From Sphaerolaimus hirsutus (Eukaryota; Nematoda; Chromadorea; Monhysterida; Sphaerolaimidae): a DNA stretch of 64,000 nt. Made by a program: the position numbers and the translations under genes. This document shows, one piece after another, positions 33,592 through 45,900 of this stretch; position 1 is the stretch's first letter, and each line of letters opens with the position of its first letter. The stretch is taken from assembly GCA_964036195.1 (NCBI GenBank), contig OZ038454.1, positions 496,001-560,000 on the forward strand. The letters run 5' to 3'. The notes under the pieces were generated by a model. The model was not told the origin of the DNA and did not search any database. It worked only from the letters and a program-made list of their open reading frames with translations.

Positions 33592-35762
33592 ACGCGGGGG
33601 CTACTTTCCAGAGGCTCATGGCCATATTACTGGCGGGTTTGAATGACGACCCTCAAGCCCCTTGGGTACGCGCGTATGTGGACGACATTTTGTGCAGTAG
33701 TTACGATGTAAAACAGCATTTTTCCCATTTGAAACGTCTGTTTGAGCGACTGCGGTGGGCTAATTTGAAAATCCAACCTGGGAAATGTAAATTTTTCGCC
33801 TCTGAGTTGAAATATTTGGGTCACCATATCTCGTCCACTGGCATTTCGCCAGCGCCGGCGCGTTACAGGGCTGTGATCGAGCAACCCAAGGTGCACACTA
33901 AACAAGATTTACGGCGCTTTCTAGGAAAATGTATCTACTATTCACACTTCATCCCAAATTTTAGCCGGATTTCAGCACCGCTGTATAGTGTCTTGAAGGG
34001 GCATGTGTCCAAAAACGGCGACACCCCTTTTGAATGGACCGAGGATATGTTGACAGCCTGGGACACTTTGAAACATTTACTTTCCACAACCCCTGTTTTG
34101 GTGCATCCAGTATTCGACGATCCCCGCGGATTCATTTTAGAAACTGATGCGAGTGGTTTAGGACTTGGCGCTGTTTTGTCACAGTATGGGGACGATGGAA
34201 AATTACACCCAGTCTCGTATATATCCAAAAAACTCGCTCACCCGCACACAACATATTCTGCTGCATCTTTAGAAGCGTTGTGCATTTGCTGGGCCTTGAG
34301 ACGTTTCGCTGATTATTTAGAAGGTCAGAAAGTGACTGTGATCACCGACAACTCTGGGATACAACAAGTTTTATGCTCGCCGCATCATTCTAAGTTGTCC
34401 AGATGGGCCATCTTTGTCCAGGATAAAGTGACAACCTTTATCCATCGACCAGGTATTCAAAATGTTGTCGCTGATGCGTTGTCGCGTAACCCCATAACAG
34501 AACATGAATTCGGCGTGGATGAGTTGAAGAAACCTTCTGAATTGGTAATCGGGGATGAATGCAGAGATGTTTGCGCCCGGGTAGAGCCCGTGTTGTCCAC
34601 TCAAACCGACATAGACTGGAAATCAATCCAACAAAATGACGCAGAGTTATCTCAAATCATTTTGTCCTTGTCAGCTGATAACGATGCTGTGCCTGGCGCA
34701 CATTTGATTGAGGACATTTTGTATTTTCGAGCACCAGTCCATTCACAACATCTGGCAATTTGGCCACCGAAAACATGGCAGCATGCATGCCTGTTGCAAG
34801 CACATTTGGGAGTTTACGCTAGTCATGGCAGTCAGGCACGCACGCTAGATCTGTTATGTCAGTATTTTGCCTGGCCAGGCATGAAACAGGACATACTTGA
34901 ATTCTGCCAGCAATGTTCTGAATGCATAACCCTAAAATCACACCGAGTCAATGCCAGCCCTTTAGGGAATGTGACTACCCCCTCTCAACCATTTGATGTT
35001 TTCCATGTGGACACTATGCATTATGACAAAAATTCTAGCCGAAAAATATTTGTCGCCGTTGATTCACTCTCACGGTACATGATTACCGCCATATTGCGTT
35101 CATTATCAGCTATTTCTGTTTCCAAAGTTATATACAACAATATCTTCATGTTTTGCGGCGCACCGAGAACCATTGTTTCCGACAGGGGGACTGAATTTGT
35201 AAATTCAGATTTTCGGACTTTATGTGAATCATTTGGCGTATCACACAGTACAACAATGTCATATAATCCTAGCGCAAACGGACTCGTAGAGAGGGCTAAT
35301 CGATCCCTGCGGGAGACACTTTTGTTTTGTTCTAGAGAATTCCCTCACCAAAAATGGTGGGATTTGTTACCTCTGGCCACATTGCGTTGCAACATGGCCA
35401 TGAATCGCATCACTGGCTGTTGCCCGTTCTACATTGTTTTCGGGCATTTACCTCATTGGAATCTATTTTTCTCTGCAGCGAGGAAAATAGATCCACAACA
35501 TGCTCGATCCGTGGCAAAAACTCAAAGTGATAAGAATCGAGAGATTTACAAAAAACGTTTCGATGATATCCACCATGTCACCTTCAACTGCGGCGATAGG
35601 GTGATGGTTAAAAGATTATCCATGGAAAAAACACCAAAATTCGATGGACCATATGTGGTCAATTCCGTATCGAATTCCACACTTTTGTTGGTTGATCATG
35701 CGGGTCAATCATTTTCAGTGCCACACAGATTTGTGTGGAAATTGCCTTCAACACGTGTGTAG
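33471..35762 (+). CDS. pol: RT2 Pol: RT C-terminus, RNase H, integrase
   Basis: 763 aa, back in the gag frame. Reverse transcriptase continues from MDIRHGYYN and includes the catalytic YVDDIL (about 33676). RNase H has ETDASGLGLG (about 34141). The integrase zinc domain (H...H...CQQCSEC) is at 34795-34930, followed by the DDE residues (HVDTM, VSDRGTEF, GLVERA) and a GPY module near 35645. Together these copy and insert the element. No further break was noticed to the stop at 35762. Confidence 0.92.
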   Translation: MDIRHGYYNVPLADEGTKERTSFVCSLGQFRYTRLPFGTVNAGATFQRLMAILLAGLNDDPQAPWVRAYVDDILCSSYDVKQHFSHLKRLFERLRWANLKIQPGKCKFFASELKYLGHHISSTGISPAPARYRAVIEQPKVHTKQDLRRFLGKCIYYSHFIPNFSRISAPLYSVLKGHVSKNGDTPFEWTEDMLTAWDTLKHLLSTTPVLVHPVFDDPRGFILETDASGLGLGAVLSQYGDDGKLHPVSYISKKLAHPHTTYSAASLEALCICWALRRFADYLEGQKVTVITDNSGIQQVLCSPHHSKLSRWAIFVQDKVTTFIHRPGIQNVVADALSRNPITEHEFGVDELKKPSELVIGDECRDVCARVEPVLSTQTDIDWKSIQQNDAELSQIILSLSADNDAVPGAHLIEDILYFRAPVHSQHLAIWPPKTWQHACLLQAHLGVYASHGSQARTLDLLCQYFAWPGMKQDILEFCQQCSECITLKSHRVNASPLGNVTTPSQPFDVFHVDTMHYDKNSSRKIFVAVDSLSRYMITAILRSLSAISVSKVIYNNIFMFCGAPRTIVSDRGTEFVNSDFRTLCESFGVSHSTTMSYNPSANGLVERANRSLRETLLFCSREFPHQKWWDLLPLATLRCNMAMNRITGCCPFYIVFGHLPHWNLFFSAARKIDPQHARSVAKTQSDKNREIYKKRFDDIHHVTFNCGDRVMVKRLSMEKTPKFDGPYVVNSVSNSTLLLVDHAGQSFSVPHRFVWKLPSTRV

Positions 35763-35916
35763 GATTTCATCACTTCCAAGCGCTTCACTCACTTACACTT
35801 CCGCTACTAGTACATTTGACTCACACACGCGGCGCGCGCACTCCAACCCTGTAACTATTTTTGGGTACAAACTAAAAGTGTTCCAATTGTTTATAAACAC
35901 TTGACAACTTTGGAAA

Positions 35917-36835
35917 ATGAATCCTCTATCGCGTCACCCAAACAATTTTCCTGGCAACATGTACCCGATTAGGAATGTGCCCCCAGTCGCAACCAATTAT
36001 GGCGCACATACCACGCAACCCGGAAATCCTGCACCCTATTTTTCGGCGCCCGTGGATTATGCGGAGAAATTTTTCAACCTGAAAATTTCCTCGGAACACG
36101 ACAAAGATGTTTGTTGTCATTTTAACGTTCAAACGTTTACTTGTTTTCTGCCCCGTCGGTTTTTCATTTGGTTTGAGAACGTTTTTTTCCCTTTGCGTTG
36201 AAGTTTCACATGGAGATTTTCCACATGAAGCATGTGCTTCTCCTTTCATGCATTCATTTGTCGTTTCATGCGCGTGTCCGATTTTCCATGCACAATCGAG
36301 CCACATGTACCCATACCATGCATGTACTCTGTTTGACATGTCGACCAAATTTGTTTTCATGCTGCAGAAAATTCGCACGTTACGGCAACAACTTGAGGCA
36401 TGCAGCAAGACCATATCGCAACTCAAGAGCGACAAACTGTCGATGAAGGGCAAGTACAACGAGGCCAAGATCGGCCGACAGACCGCCCTCGATCAGATGA
36501 GCATGCTGCGCGACAAATACGACCGCTTGAAGTGCCGCCACAAGACCCTCAAAGCCACCGTCGGCGACATGTCCGGTGATTCTGAAAATCTTTCGATAGC
36601 GCGTGACGAAATTGTAGAGTTGAAAAAATCTATTGCTGAGTTGGGTGATAAGCTGAAATATTGGGAATTGAACGGCACTTTAGAAGGGCCGCAGGTGAAA
36701 AAATCAGCACCTCAAAAGTTTGAACGCTCTATCGAGCAAGTTTTCGCGGAAGCCGGAGGAGTCGAGGGGGACATAGTGAATGATAGCGATCCCGATACGC
36801 AACCTCTGTTAAAAACCCCCGAAATGACTCCTTAA
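35917..36835 (+). CDS. RT2 accessory gene, two exons
   Basis: Exon 35917-36108 starts ATG (MNPLSRHPNNFPG...) and ends at a GTTTGT donor. Exon 36368-36835 follows ATGCTGCAG and ends TAA. Both are phase 0, giving 219 aa. The second exon is strongly coiled-coil (QQLEACSKTISQLKSDKLS and onward), with an acidic, Pro/Thr-rich tail. It occupies the place of gene X in RT1 and RT3. Function unknown. The minus-strand frame 35926-36468 over it is a shadow. Confidence 0.68.
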
Positions 36836-36868
36836 GTGATACCCCCTCTTTTAGTAAAAGGGGGAATT

Positions 36869-37050
36869 TGTTGGTACCGTGAAGTGCACAGTTTATGATG
36901 TGTTGTTTTGTTGCTATTTATTGTTGTGTTACAATGCAACGAGAGGCTGGATAAATGAATACGCATAAAACCAAAACCCTTGCCCATACAATGCACTGCT
37001 TGGAATAAGCTCAATCGCATCTGCGGACACCTAAGTCACCATCCGCAAAA
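36869..37050 (+). repeat. RT2 3' LTR
   Basis: 182 bp, identical by eye to 29442-29623, preceded by the purine tract and followed by CATAT. Confidence 0.93.
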
Positions 37051-37320
37051 CATATTAAAAAAGTATCACTTCAGGTATAATTTTTTGTTTCCATAAATAC
37101 AACCATTAGTAAATTTGAATAAGAACATTCATTTGTGTGCTAAATTCTCGAACGCGGGACCAATTACGCACATCAGCAACGCATATACAGTATTTCATCG
37201 AAATAAATCCGGGGGGTTATTTTTCAGAGTGCTTTTCTCGAGGAAGTAGGGGGGGGGGTAATCAGTAAGGGGTATTTCGAGGGTTTTTTTCGACGAAATG
37301 CGGTATGTTAAACTCCGCGG

Positions 37321-37520
37321 NNNNNNNNNNNNNNNNNNNNNNNNNNNNNNNNNNNNNNNNNNNNNNNNNNNNNNNNNNNNNNNNNNNNNNNNNNNNNNNN
37401 NNNNNNNNNNNNNNNNNNNNNNNNNNNNNNNNNNNNNNNNNNNNNNNNNNNNNNNNNNNNNNNNNNNNNNNNNNNNNNNNNNNNNNNNNNNNNNNNNNNN
37501 NNNNNNNNNNNNNNNNNNNN
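37321..37520. other. Assembly gap (200 N)
   Basis: Exactly 200 N. AACTCCGCGG is present directly on both sides (37311-37320 and 37521-37530), so the gap may hide a tandem repeat or a false duplication. It lies in or beside a TACCGTA/CCCCC-family fragment (37190-37310). Confidence 0.95.
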
Positions 37521-37671
37521 AACTCCGCGGACCTCAATGCTTAAATTTTTGTGAACGGAACACTCAATCATGTTGTCATCCCTACTAATTTAAAAAAAAT
37601 TGTCAAAAAAATGTTTGTCAGAAAATTTGTCAGTTCGCATTCTCATAATTTGTACGCTCACAATGGGCCCG

Positions 37672-37900
37672 CACACACTAGTTGACATCGCAAATTCGCG
37701 TCAACTCAGTGTCAATTGAATAAAACAAGAAGTTTGTAAAAAGCATCACACTTAACAGGAACAATGAAAATGAAGTGTCATGATGTAAAATTAACTATAC
37801 TCTATCAGATAGATAAGTTGAAATCACAGTATCACTTAAATTCAGTTGACATTTAGTTGACACAAATTCAGTTGACATCCAGTGTGTGGGGGGCCATTTC
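37672..37900. mobile_element. Diverged MITE of the CACACACTAGT type
   Basis: The left end CCCGCACACACTAGTTGACAT and the right end GTTGACATCCAGTGTGTGGGG are inverted. The interior is AT-rich and non-coding. Confidence 0.6.
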
Positions 37901-38340
37901 AGGGGGGGAGGGAGGATTTTTTTCCACGACTCACTTAATTGTTGGCGGTGGTAGTTTGAAGGGAGTCACTACGAAAGGCAGTAAATACAATATGATGCGT
38001 AGACAAATTTGAGATTTCACAACTTCTTGTTTGGTCAAGATTTTCCAACGTCGTTCATTGTTAATCAACACTGTAAAGTAAGATTTATTATTAAGAACTT
38101 TGGCAGCAGTGTAAATAAGTTTAGCATAAAGCAATTTGTAAAAAGCGTCGCCCGTTTAAAAAACGATACATTTAAAAGTATGCTCAGTGCTAAAAATCAC
38201 CGACTAGACATAATCAGTAAAAAAACGTAAAAGGTTTTCTGAATTTAAAAAAGTACAAACGTTTATTTTTAAAAACCGCACACGTTTTCACCCTGTAATA
38301 GGAAGTTAAATTAAAGGCGATGAAAAATTTCTACAAAATT
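37901..38340. other. Unassigned sequence
   Basis: Overlapping short open frames on both strands (38009-38230 plus, 37931-38134 minus) show no motif. I see no convincing splice-bounded exon. Confidence 0.5.
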
Positions 38341-38379
38341 AATCAATTTTTTTTAAGAATACGGAACGAATCTGTGCCT

Positions 38380-38745
38380 ATGGACATGTAACCCCGCTCC
38401 ACGTGTAGACCCGATTGACGTGTATCGGGGTCATACATGACCAGCGGGCAGGGCAGAAAACCGGGATTACTTTCACTTTTTGACATTAATTTTACATTTA
38501 TTAACCTTAAAACGTGACAAGATAAAAATAAAAAGTGATTACTTTTCACTTTGACATTTATATTATATTTTTGTCACGTTTTCACTAATCCCTTTTCACT
38601 TCTCACTTAGAACGTTTTTTTTGCGAAAAAAAGTAGGATAATGTCAAAATGTGAAAGTAATCACTTTTTACTGCCCTGCCCGCTGGACATTAACGTCCCC
38701 GATAGATGTCGGCTGGGTAGAAATACACGTCGACCAAGCTACATG
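38380..38745. repeat. Imperfect fold-back element
   Basis: Arms include ACATGTA...CCACGTGTAGACC with GGGGTC and GCGGGCAGGGCAG on one side, and CTGCCCTGCCCGCTGG with ACACGTCGACC on the other. They meet around 38560 in runs of AAAGTGAAAAGTGATT words. No gene. Confidence 0.55.
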
Positions 38746-38871
38746 TCAAGCGGGTTTACATGTTTAGAGGGCTTACATCTACAACACATCTTAATTCAGC
38801 AATGCAGCGTGTGTAGTTTGCAAATATTTTGTGGGCATTTTCTCAGTACACAAAGTGACCCAACACACAAG

Positions 38872-39196
38872 TAGGGTTCAAACGGGATTCACAACGGGAA
38901 CTAAGGGATTCAGCAGTCCTGATCCCGAAACCCCAACCAAATCCTGAAATCTGAAAATCCCAATGCCGATCCCTATCTCGAAAATTTTCATATCCCGATC
39001 CCAGAAACTTCCCCAATTGGGATCCTGATCTGAAAAAGCTAAAGCAAAAGAAAAAAATGAGAAAGACCTTTTGCAGAAAGTGGCATTAAAGTGTTTTTAG
39101 ACGTTTTTGTGAATTTTTTTAGAAAACCCCTCTATACTAGAAAATTGGTCAAAATTGCGACCCCGCTCCCGAAAAGTCAATCCCGTTTGAAACCTA
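38872..39196. mobile_element. hAT-like element, GGGTTCAAACGGGA ends
   Basis: It starts TAGGGTTCAAACGGGATT and ends AATCCCGTTTGAAACCTA. The flanking octamers CACACAAG and CACACTAG differ at one base. The interior is made of GATCCCGA words. A related end occurs near 41935. Confidence 0.7.
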
Positions 39197-39651
39197 CACA
39201 CTAGCTATCAAATGAAATTTGGAAAGCTCATAAACCAGCTATGAATGAATTTGAATTTTCTAGAAAGAGTCATTTTACATCCTCATCACGTGTATATGAT
39301 ACCTCATTCTAAATAAAAGTCACCTCACCTCACATTCAAAACTAATTTATGAGTTTTCCAAGTTTTTTTTTGAAATTATGCTAAAAACTAGTGTAGGGCC
39401 AATGTTAACCTGAAAATTCACATCGAAGGTAATATCGACCCCAAATCTATGAATATGGCACCTAAATGAAAACTATATCGACCCGCCCAAGGTAGACTAT
39501 GAAACGAACCAATCAAAATTAATTCTGCATGTGGACAAGCGACAAGAAAAGTGAAGTAAGTTGTTCTAAGCGAATTGACAATAAACTTATACCTAAGTGA
39601 CAAGTATAACATACTCAAATTCACTTGTCACTGATAAGCTCACTTGTCACT

Positions 39652-39944
39652 AGGGATGGCCAAAAATGTTTTTACGACCGTTTTTTATTTAAACAAACAA
39701 GATTTTTAAAATAAAACGTCTTTTTAAATTCCCAAATATGGTTATGGGCAGGGACGTAGGCATGATTTTTGACCGGGGGGGGGGCGGCGGATTGTTTACG
39801 GAGCCCGGCGAACGCGGGGGGGGCGGCGCCGCCCCCGTAAAATTGAGCCCTGCAGTAAAGGAATGACGTATCGGCGACAACGCCATTCATACGTTTTACT
39901 TTTTTTAAACAACATGGTCGTTGAATAGGTGTTTTTCATCCCTA
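39652..39944. mobile_element. hAT-like element with nested insertion
   Basis: The ends TAGGGATGGCCAAAAA and TTTTTCATCCCTA match the family of 40644-41320. A G-rich insertion resembling the ACGTATCC family lies inside (39750-39850). Confidence 0.6.
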
Positions 39945-39992
39945 CTAACGTTGCGACTTGTCCAAGTGCAAAATGGCCGGTGAGAATTCAAA

Positions 39993-42900
39993 TCAAATCC
40001 TCAGAGTCATGCATTTGGCTGCGCCTCCAGCCTTTATAAACTCGGCCACATCTACGAAATGCACGCGAACGTTTTTAACGTTTTTGTGCAACTTTTCGGC
40101 CAACGTTTTGTTGCCCGCCGGCAGGATTACGTTGCACGTTTCAACGTTGGTGTTCGGATCCACCTGGGGCACCACGACGGCGTTGCACGCGAAACGTTCC
40201 GCCTCGGATGGGGATACCTAGGGTGATACGTTTCGATACGTTTTTTAACGTTTTTTTATTTTGAGTTGGCGCTATGCACGCGGCGAGGACTCCGTGCACA
40301 TGTAAACTCGGTGCCTATGTAGACCAGAGTTAAAAAAAGTACTGAACTTTTTTGAAAGTAAACGTAAACGTTAAGATTTTATTTTTTACTCACAGGCGAG
40401 TACAGAAAACGTTAAGTATTTTTAAAATACTATTACACTGCGTAAAACGTTTGAAAAACGCAGAGAAAACGTAAAAATGAGTATTTCTTTCCGGGGAAAA
40501 CGTAAAAATGGGTATTGTTTTCACACAAAACGTAAAAGTGGGTATTTACTCTCACAAAAATAATGAAAAAATCAGTATCTTTTTCGATGTTTACTCTAGA
40601 ATACATCGGAAATGTGTTTTCTCTCCTGATAAGTATTTCTTAGTAGCTAGGGATGGCACGTGTTTTTTTAAACCGTCGTAGTTAAATAAAAAAACGTTTT
40701 TTTATTAAAAATAGAGGCATCGAAACTGTTTTTTATTTAAAAACAGCAGCGAATTTTTTTTGTGCTAAGCACTAGGTATTTTGCGAGTTTTTTGCGCGCA
40801 AGCGCGCAATTTCACATACACTTTACCATTTGTGGTTGTTTTCATTGGTTTTGAGGCAGTTTTAGTGTGAAAGCTTCCATTTGTTCATGCTATTGTGTAA
40901 TAATAAGCTGTGATATGTTAGTGTAGTATATAATATCCAGCCAATGTGCTCCCACATACTTCTACAGTGTGTAGCACCCCTTTCAATGTATTACCCTTCT
41001 CTTACAACCTTATTTAAGACTATTCCATGCTGAACTTCAATTGAAGTCACGAACGTTCGACAAAAGGCGATATCTGTAACAAGTCGACAAAAAATGGGTA
41101 TTTTTGACAGAAATTACCACTTATAATGCTATCCCAGCACTCCACAGCTATTCTATGGCTATACTTAACATCACAGAGTACTGATGTACCTGTATGTGTA
41201 GACCCATAACCATATCTGGGAGCTTTAAAAAGACCGTTTTATTAAAAAAAAACTTTTTAAAAACACAACGTTTTTTTAATAAAAAACAGGGTCGTTAAAA
41301 ACAGTTTTGTGCCATCCCTATTTCTTAGTAATTTTTTTTTCTCTTTTTGTCACTTTCTGTCCGGAAAAATGACATTTTCTGTCACCTTAAAATACGTTTT
41401 CTAAAATACGTTTAAAATACCTAATTAAAATACTTTCAAAAAGTATGCGAGTATGTGAGTACCGGTATTTTTTTCGGGACGAAATGTAAACGTATTTACG
41501 CAGTAAATGTTGTTGAGAAAAACTATGATGTAGACGCGGTGCCTATGTTAACTCGGTGCGCATGTAAAGTGCTACAGCTATGGGTTTATGTGCGTGCCGG
41601 GTATTTGCCCGTAAGAGTTCGCTTCGTTCAATGCATTTTCCGGAATGAGTTGTCCACTTCAACGCGAATTTCTTATCCCCATATTTAATCTAGATCCTTT
41701 TTCAACCGTTTTAATAAGAAAAACGTACCTGAATCAATTTCAAACGTTTAGAAAGCTCCTCAAAGCCGCTCGCTTCGAACGCGGGCTTGTAAACGATCGC
41801 CGTCTCAGCGTTTATTGGACAAAAACACACGTCCAGATGGTAAAATCTGCGCCGGTGAAAATCATATATTTCGATCGAGTGACATAGATATCGAGATAGA
41901 ATCGAGTGACATATATTGATATCAGGGTTCAAACGGGAACACGGTACCGGTAGATGGTTCGGCAACATTCCGGACTGGGGCGGTACCGGTCCCGGTCCTG
42001 ACACCCCAGTCCCGGTCCCGATAAAAAGTGCCGGTCATGTATAGTTGACCACTTTATCTCATGAATATTGAACTTTTCAGTGTTGTCGACTCGTCACAAA
42101 ACATCCGTGTAAACGGGGCCTAATCAAGTCAATTGGTGCCATGCGGCCGACAGAGTCAAAATCAGTAAATTATATTGAGGTGCAGTCCCACACTCTGTGA
42201 AGTATCAAACGCCATGTAAAATATCATACAAATTTGTCAAATGTCATGCAAAATGTCAAAAGTTCAGTCAAACAAAATTTTTTTAAAATTTTATTTTACT
42301 TGACACTTTACATGACATCGGACACTTGACTTAACAGTTTACAGAGTGTGGGACTGCCCCCGTAACCCAAGACTCACTTAGGATTAACCAATCTCAACAG
42401 CACAGTTTCGAATTTGCCGCCATTTTCCGGCCGCGACAGAACTTTCTTCAATCGATCAAATACTTTCACTGAAGTTCTTTGGCCGTAACTTCCGATCAGT
42501 AGGGGGCGTCCAAATTCCGTCAAGAAATCAGCTTCCGCAGCCCCTATTTTTTGAGGGTGGGATTTGGGATGGAATTAGGTTAGGAACGTAACCCCCCCCC
42601 CCCCCCCGATTTTTAGCGACGAAACAACGCTTTCTGATAAAAACGTTTTATAAAAATAAATTTATAATTTTTTTTATAAATAATAAAAATAAATATTTTT
42701 TTTGTTAAAAACCTGGGGTGTTTTTTGTTGCAAAAGCTCCTTAATTATAATTATGATGCAACATATATAGGTATATTTAGGAATGAAAAAATGTTGTTTT
42801 CAACACGCAAAAAAAACGAAAGAAAAATCAAGAAACACCAAAAATATTATTTTTCATCCACATTACATATCCGGATAATAATTTCCTACCCGACTCCATA

Positions 42901-45900
42901 ACACTTTAAATTACTTGCAGGAGAATCAAACTGAATTATCTTACCATAACACCAATTAGGGTTAGAACAAAGAAATCTATTCAAAAGTTTAAAAAAAAAG
43001 TTTTCACCCTGTCACTTCCTTTTTCAGGTTTTAAAAAAAGTTGACAAAATCAAGTGCAATATGTACCTAATTACAACCAACCTTCAAAGGGGTGTTCATT
43101 CTCCTGCACCACGGTGTAGCCATTGTTGCGGAACCACTCGGCGAAGTGCACAGTTTCACCCCGTCGCTCCGCGTTGTACATTTTCGCCATGTACGCGGTG
43201 TTGTTGCGAACCTGCAAACGAGACCAAAAGTGAGAATATTGAAAAGTGGTAACGTTTAAATTCTAAACCCCCACACAAAGGAACGATGTTGACACCTGGT
43301 GCCAGTCCCAGACCCTGTAAAAAGCTGTGTCAAATGTCTAATGCCATTCAAAGTGTCAAACGTCATGCAAAATGCCCTACAAAATGGCAACCAAGGACGT
43401 ATCCAGGGGGGGCGGATCGGCCCCTGTAAACCAATATCCTCGGAAATAAACACATTTTTGCGAATTTCGTTGTATATGTATGCATTTTTACATACATAAA
43501 AGCGGTTCCTGCCGCTGGCGCCAACGCCAATAGCGCCATGGCGTGGCGCCTTTGTATGGCGCTAGCGCCAAAACGCCTTTCCGTCCCTATATATGGAAAA
43601 ATTTTAGGGGGGGGCGGGGCTGAGCCCCCCCCCCCGTTCGCTGGTCGCCGTAAACAAGCAGCCCCCCCCCCGCTCAAAAATCCTGGATACGTCCCTGATG
43701 GCAACTCGGTTCTGTTTTACTGGTTGGGGGTTCGCGGCGGTTCAATATATAGGTTTTTTCGCAATGTGGAGGGAGAAAATGAGAAAAATGGCTAATCAAG
43801 GGATAGTAGTCAAACAATTTGCCACAGGAAAGGAGGTTTGCTGAGCGGCCCCATGCATAGATACCGTATTACCTCGAAACACCCCCCGGGGGGTGATTGT
43901 TCCATAGTGCTCCCGAGAGGGGGGGGGGGGTTAATATTTCACCAGAACTTTTTTGAAAGCCAAGTACAAAATCGTTGTTTGTGATGTGCGCTGGGGTAGA
44001 AAAATACATCAATAACTGACATGTAAAGACTCCTGTAGACTAATAGTAGTACGTAGATGGTATAAACACTGTTCTAACGTGATTCCGACATTGTTTTAAC
44101 GTGTGTTCTGCACTACGCAGAACACAAACTACAGTATTTGTCATGTACGTTCTCTTTACACTCAATCTGGGGGGGGGTATTTCGAGGAAATACGGTAGAT
44201 AGCTGGAGCGTTGAGGGGGGGGGGAACCCCATGCTGCACCCGCCCTGCCACAACCCAAGAGACCCTTCACAAAAAAAAATGAAATAATTTATAAAAAACG
44301 AACCACGGCCGCATTAGCGCAGAAGACCATATCCGGCAGGTGGGCGGCGCCGGGCGAGGGCTCGCGCACCAGCACCTGGGGCCTAGTTCAATCTACCCGA
44401 CGTGAACTTTTCAGCTAGACCCATTGATAAAGTGTGCCCAGGTTATATTTGTGAACAGGGTCTTCCTTCAGTGCCTTCAGTGTGCTTCGGGATTGGGATG
44501 TAATAGGCTCAAAATGGATACCAACGAAGTTCGACATTAATTCACGATCCTGTTCAGGGTCATTCTGAAGGTTGAGAAGTAATTTAAAAGATTTTAAAGT
44601 GAGAAGTAAAATAAGAAGTGAAAAGTTTACGTTTTTTCAATTTTGTTTATTTTTTAGTGGGTTTTCTTGTCACCTCCCATTTGTGTTATTTTTTACTTCA
44701 CTTCTAAATTAAATTTTTTTACTTCTCACTTCTAAATTAGTTATCAACTCTCAACCAGCGAAATTGGCATAAAAATTCCCATTCCAACGAGCGAAAAAAA
44801 TAGTTCCCGAATCCCGATCAGAAAAATTCCGGAATACATATACCAAAAACCCGATCGGGTCTGAAATCCAGGTCCGACAGGATAAATCGGGTAGCCCGAA
44901 AACAGCATCGGGCAGATTGAACTGGGCACCTGCGCGCCGCAACTCGACAACGTGCTTTTTAGCTCCGACCATTGTCTGTGCGCTCTGCGGGGGGGGGGGG
45001 GGGTGAAAGTTTGGTGAAAGTGTAAAAATGGGAATGTGAAAATTTTTTCGATTGAATGTGGCTAATTTACGATTTTGAATTGCATCCCTCTTTTTAATTC
45101 CATCCTTGCAAAAAAAACACGTTCGAACTACCCTTGCCAATATTGGGTGTGTGGTGGACCAATGCGCTTACACATTTCAGTGACTTGTGTGAAAACTGAA
45201 ATGGCCACATGGCGAAATTCAGCCTACTTGTATTGTATGCTATGTGTTTTAGTTTTTAAATTCAAACTTTCATAAATTACAATTGGGGCGTCCAATTCTA
45301 AAAGTCGACAGTCCAAAATATGAAAATTTCGAGTTAGGCCCGGAAACGTCATCTGGGGCTACTTCTCCACATTTTTCTTCCTTTTCCATAAAGTTTTTGA
45401 CCTCACATGCCCATATGGCAAAGTGCCAAATTTGACATTTTTTGGGAAAAATGCAAAAAGTTTGGGCAAGAAGTCGACAAGTCCACTTAGTTTTGGGCTA
45501 AAAGGCGACAAGTCCATCCTCCGCTTCCTTTTTTATGGGGAAAAAACGCAAGAAATGTGATAAGTCCAGAATGGAAACCGATTTCTAAAAAGCGACAAGT
45601 CCATAATTTTCGCATAAGGCAGCCTCGGCTTCCACGGGAACAAAAATGTTCTCGCGTGCAAGAAGGCGACAAGTCCATTTCCCTCCCAAAAACAGATTTG
45701 TTCTGACCGAATGGAATTTTATGGACATCCCATTTTTCAGATACGTTGAGCGCAGGGGCTGAAAATTTGACACTTTATTGTTAACATATGGAACTTTATG
45801 AAAAGCATGAGAGGGCCAAATTGGACATGCACCACGGGCCTGGAATTGGATCGGAAACTTAAAATGCGATTTACGCAAAATCACATTTTGTGGACTTGTC

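Larger units (their letters stand above)
29442..37050 (+). mobile_element. RT2: complete Ty3/gypsy LTR retrotransposon
   Basis: The 182-bp LTRs at 29442-29623 and 36869-37050 look identical, each starting TGTTGGTACC and ending CCGCAAAA. CATAT is duplicated at 29437-29441 and 37051-37055. The primer site TGGTGGACGACC starts at 29625 and the purine tract AAAAGGGGGAA ends at 36866. Gag, protease, RT, RNase H and integrase are all present but in three overlapping frames. A two-exon sense gene lies after integrase. No antisense gene like that of RT1 and RT3 was found. Confidence 0.95.

Noticed and set aside
35926..36468. 180-codon minus-strand frame in RT2, possible antisense gene like RT1/RT3
   Set aside because: It overlaps the well-supported sense exon and its intron, has no exon structure, and shows no likeness to the other antisense genes.
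43363..43704. 113-codon minus frame with Gly/Pro-rich sequence
   Set aside because: It falls in a hAT-like element with G and C runs that keep frames open by composition.
44751..45140. 129-codon minus frame read straight through DDAH-like exon 2
   Set aside because: The frame used differs from the real one; correct splicing from 46637 sets another phase that matches the hydrolase family.
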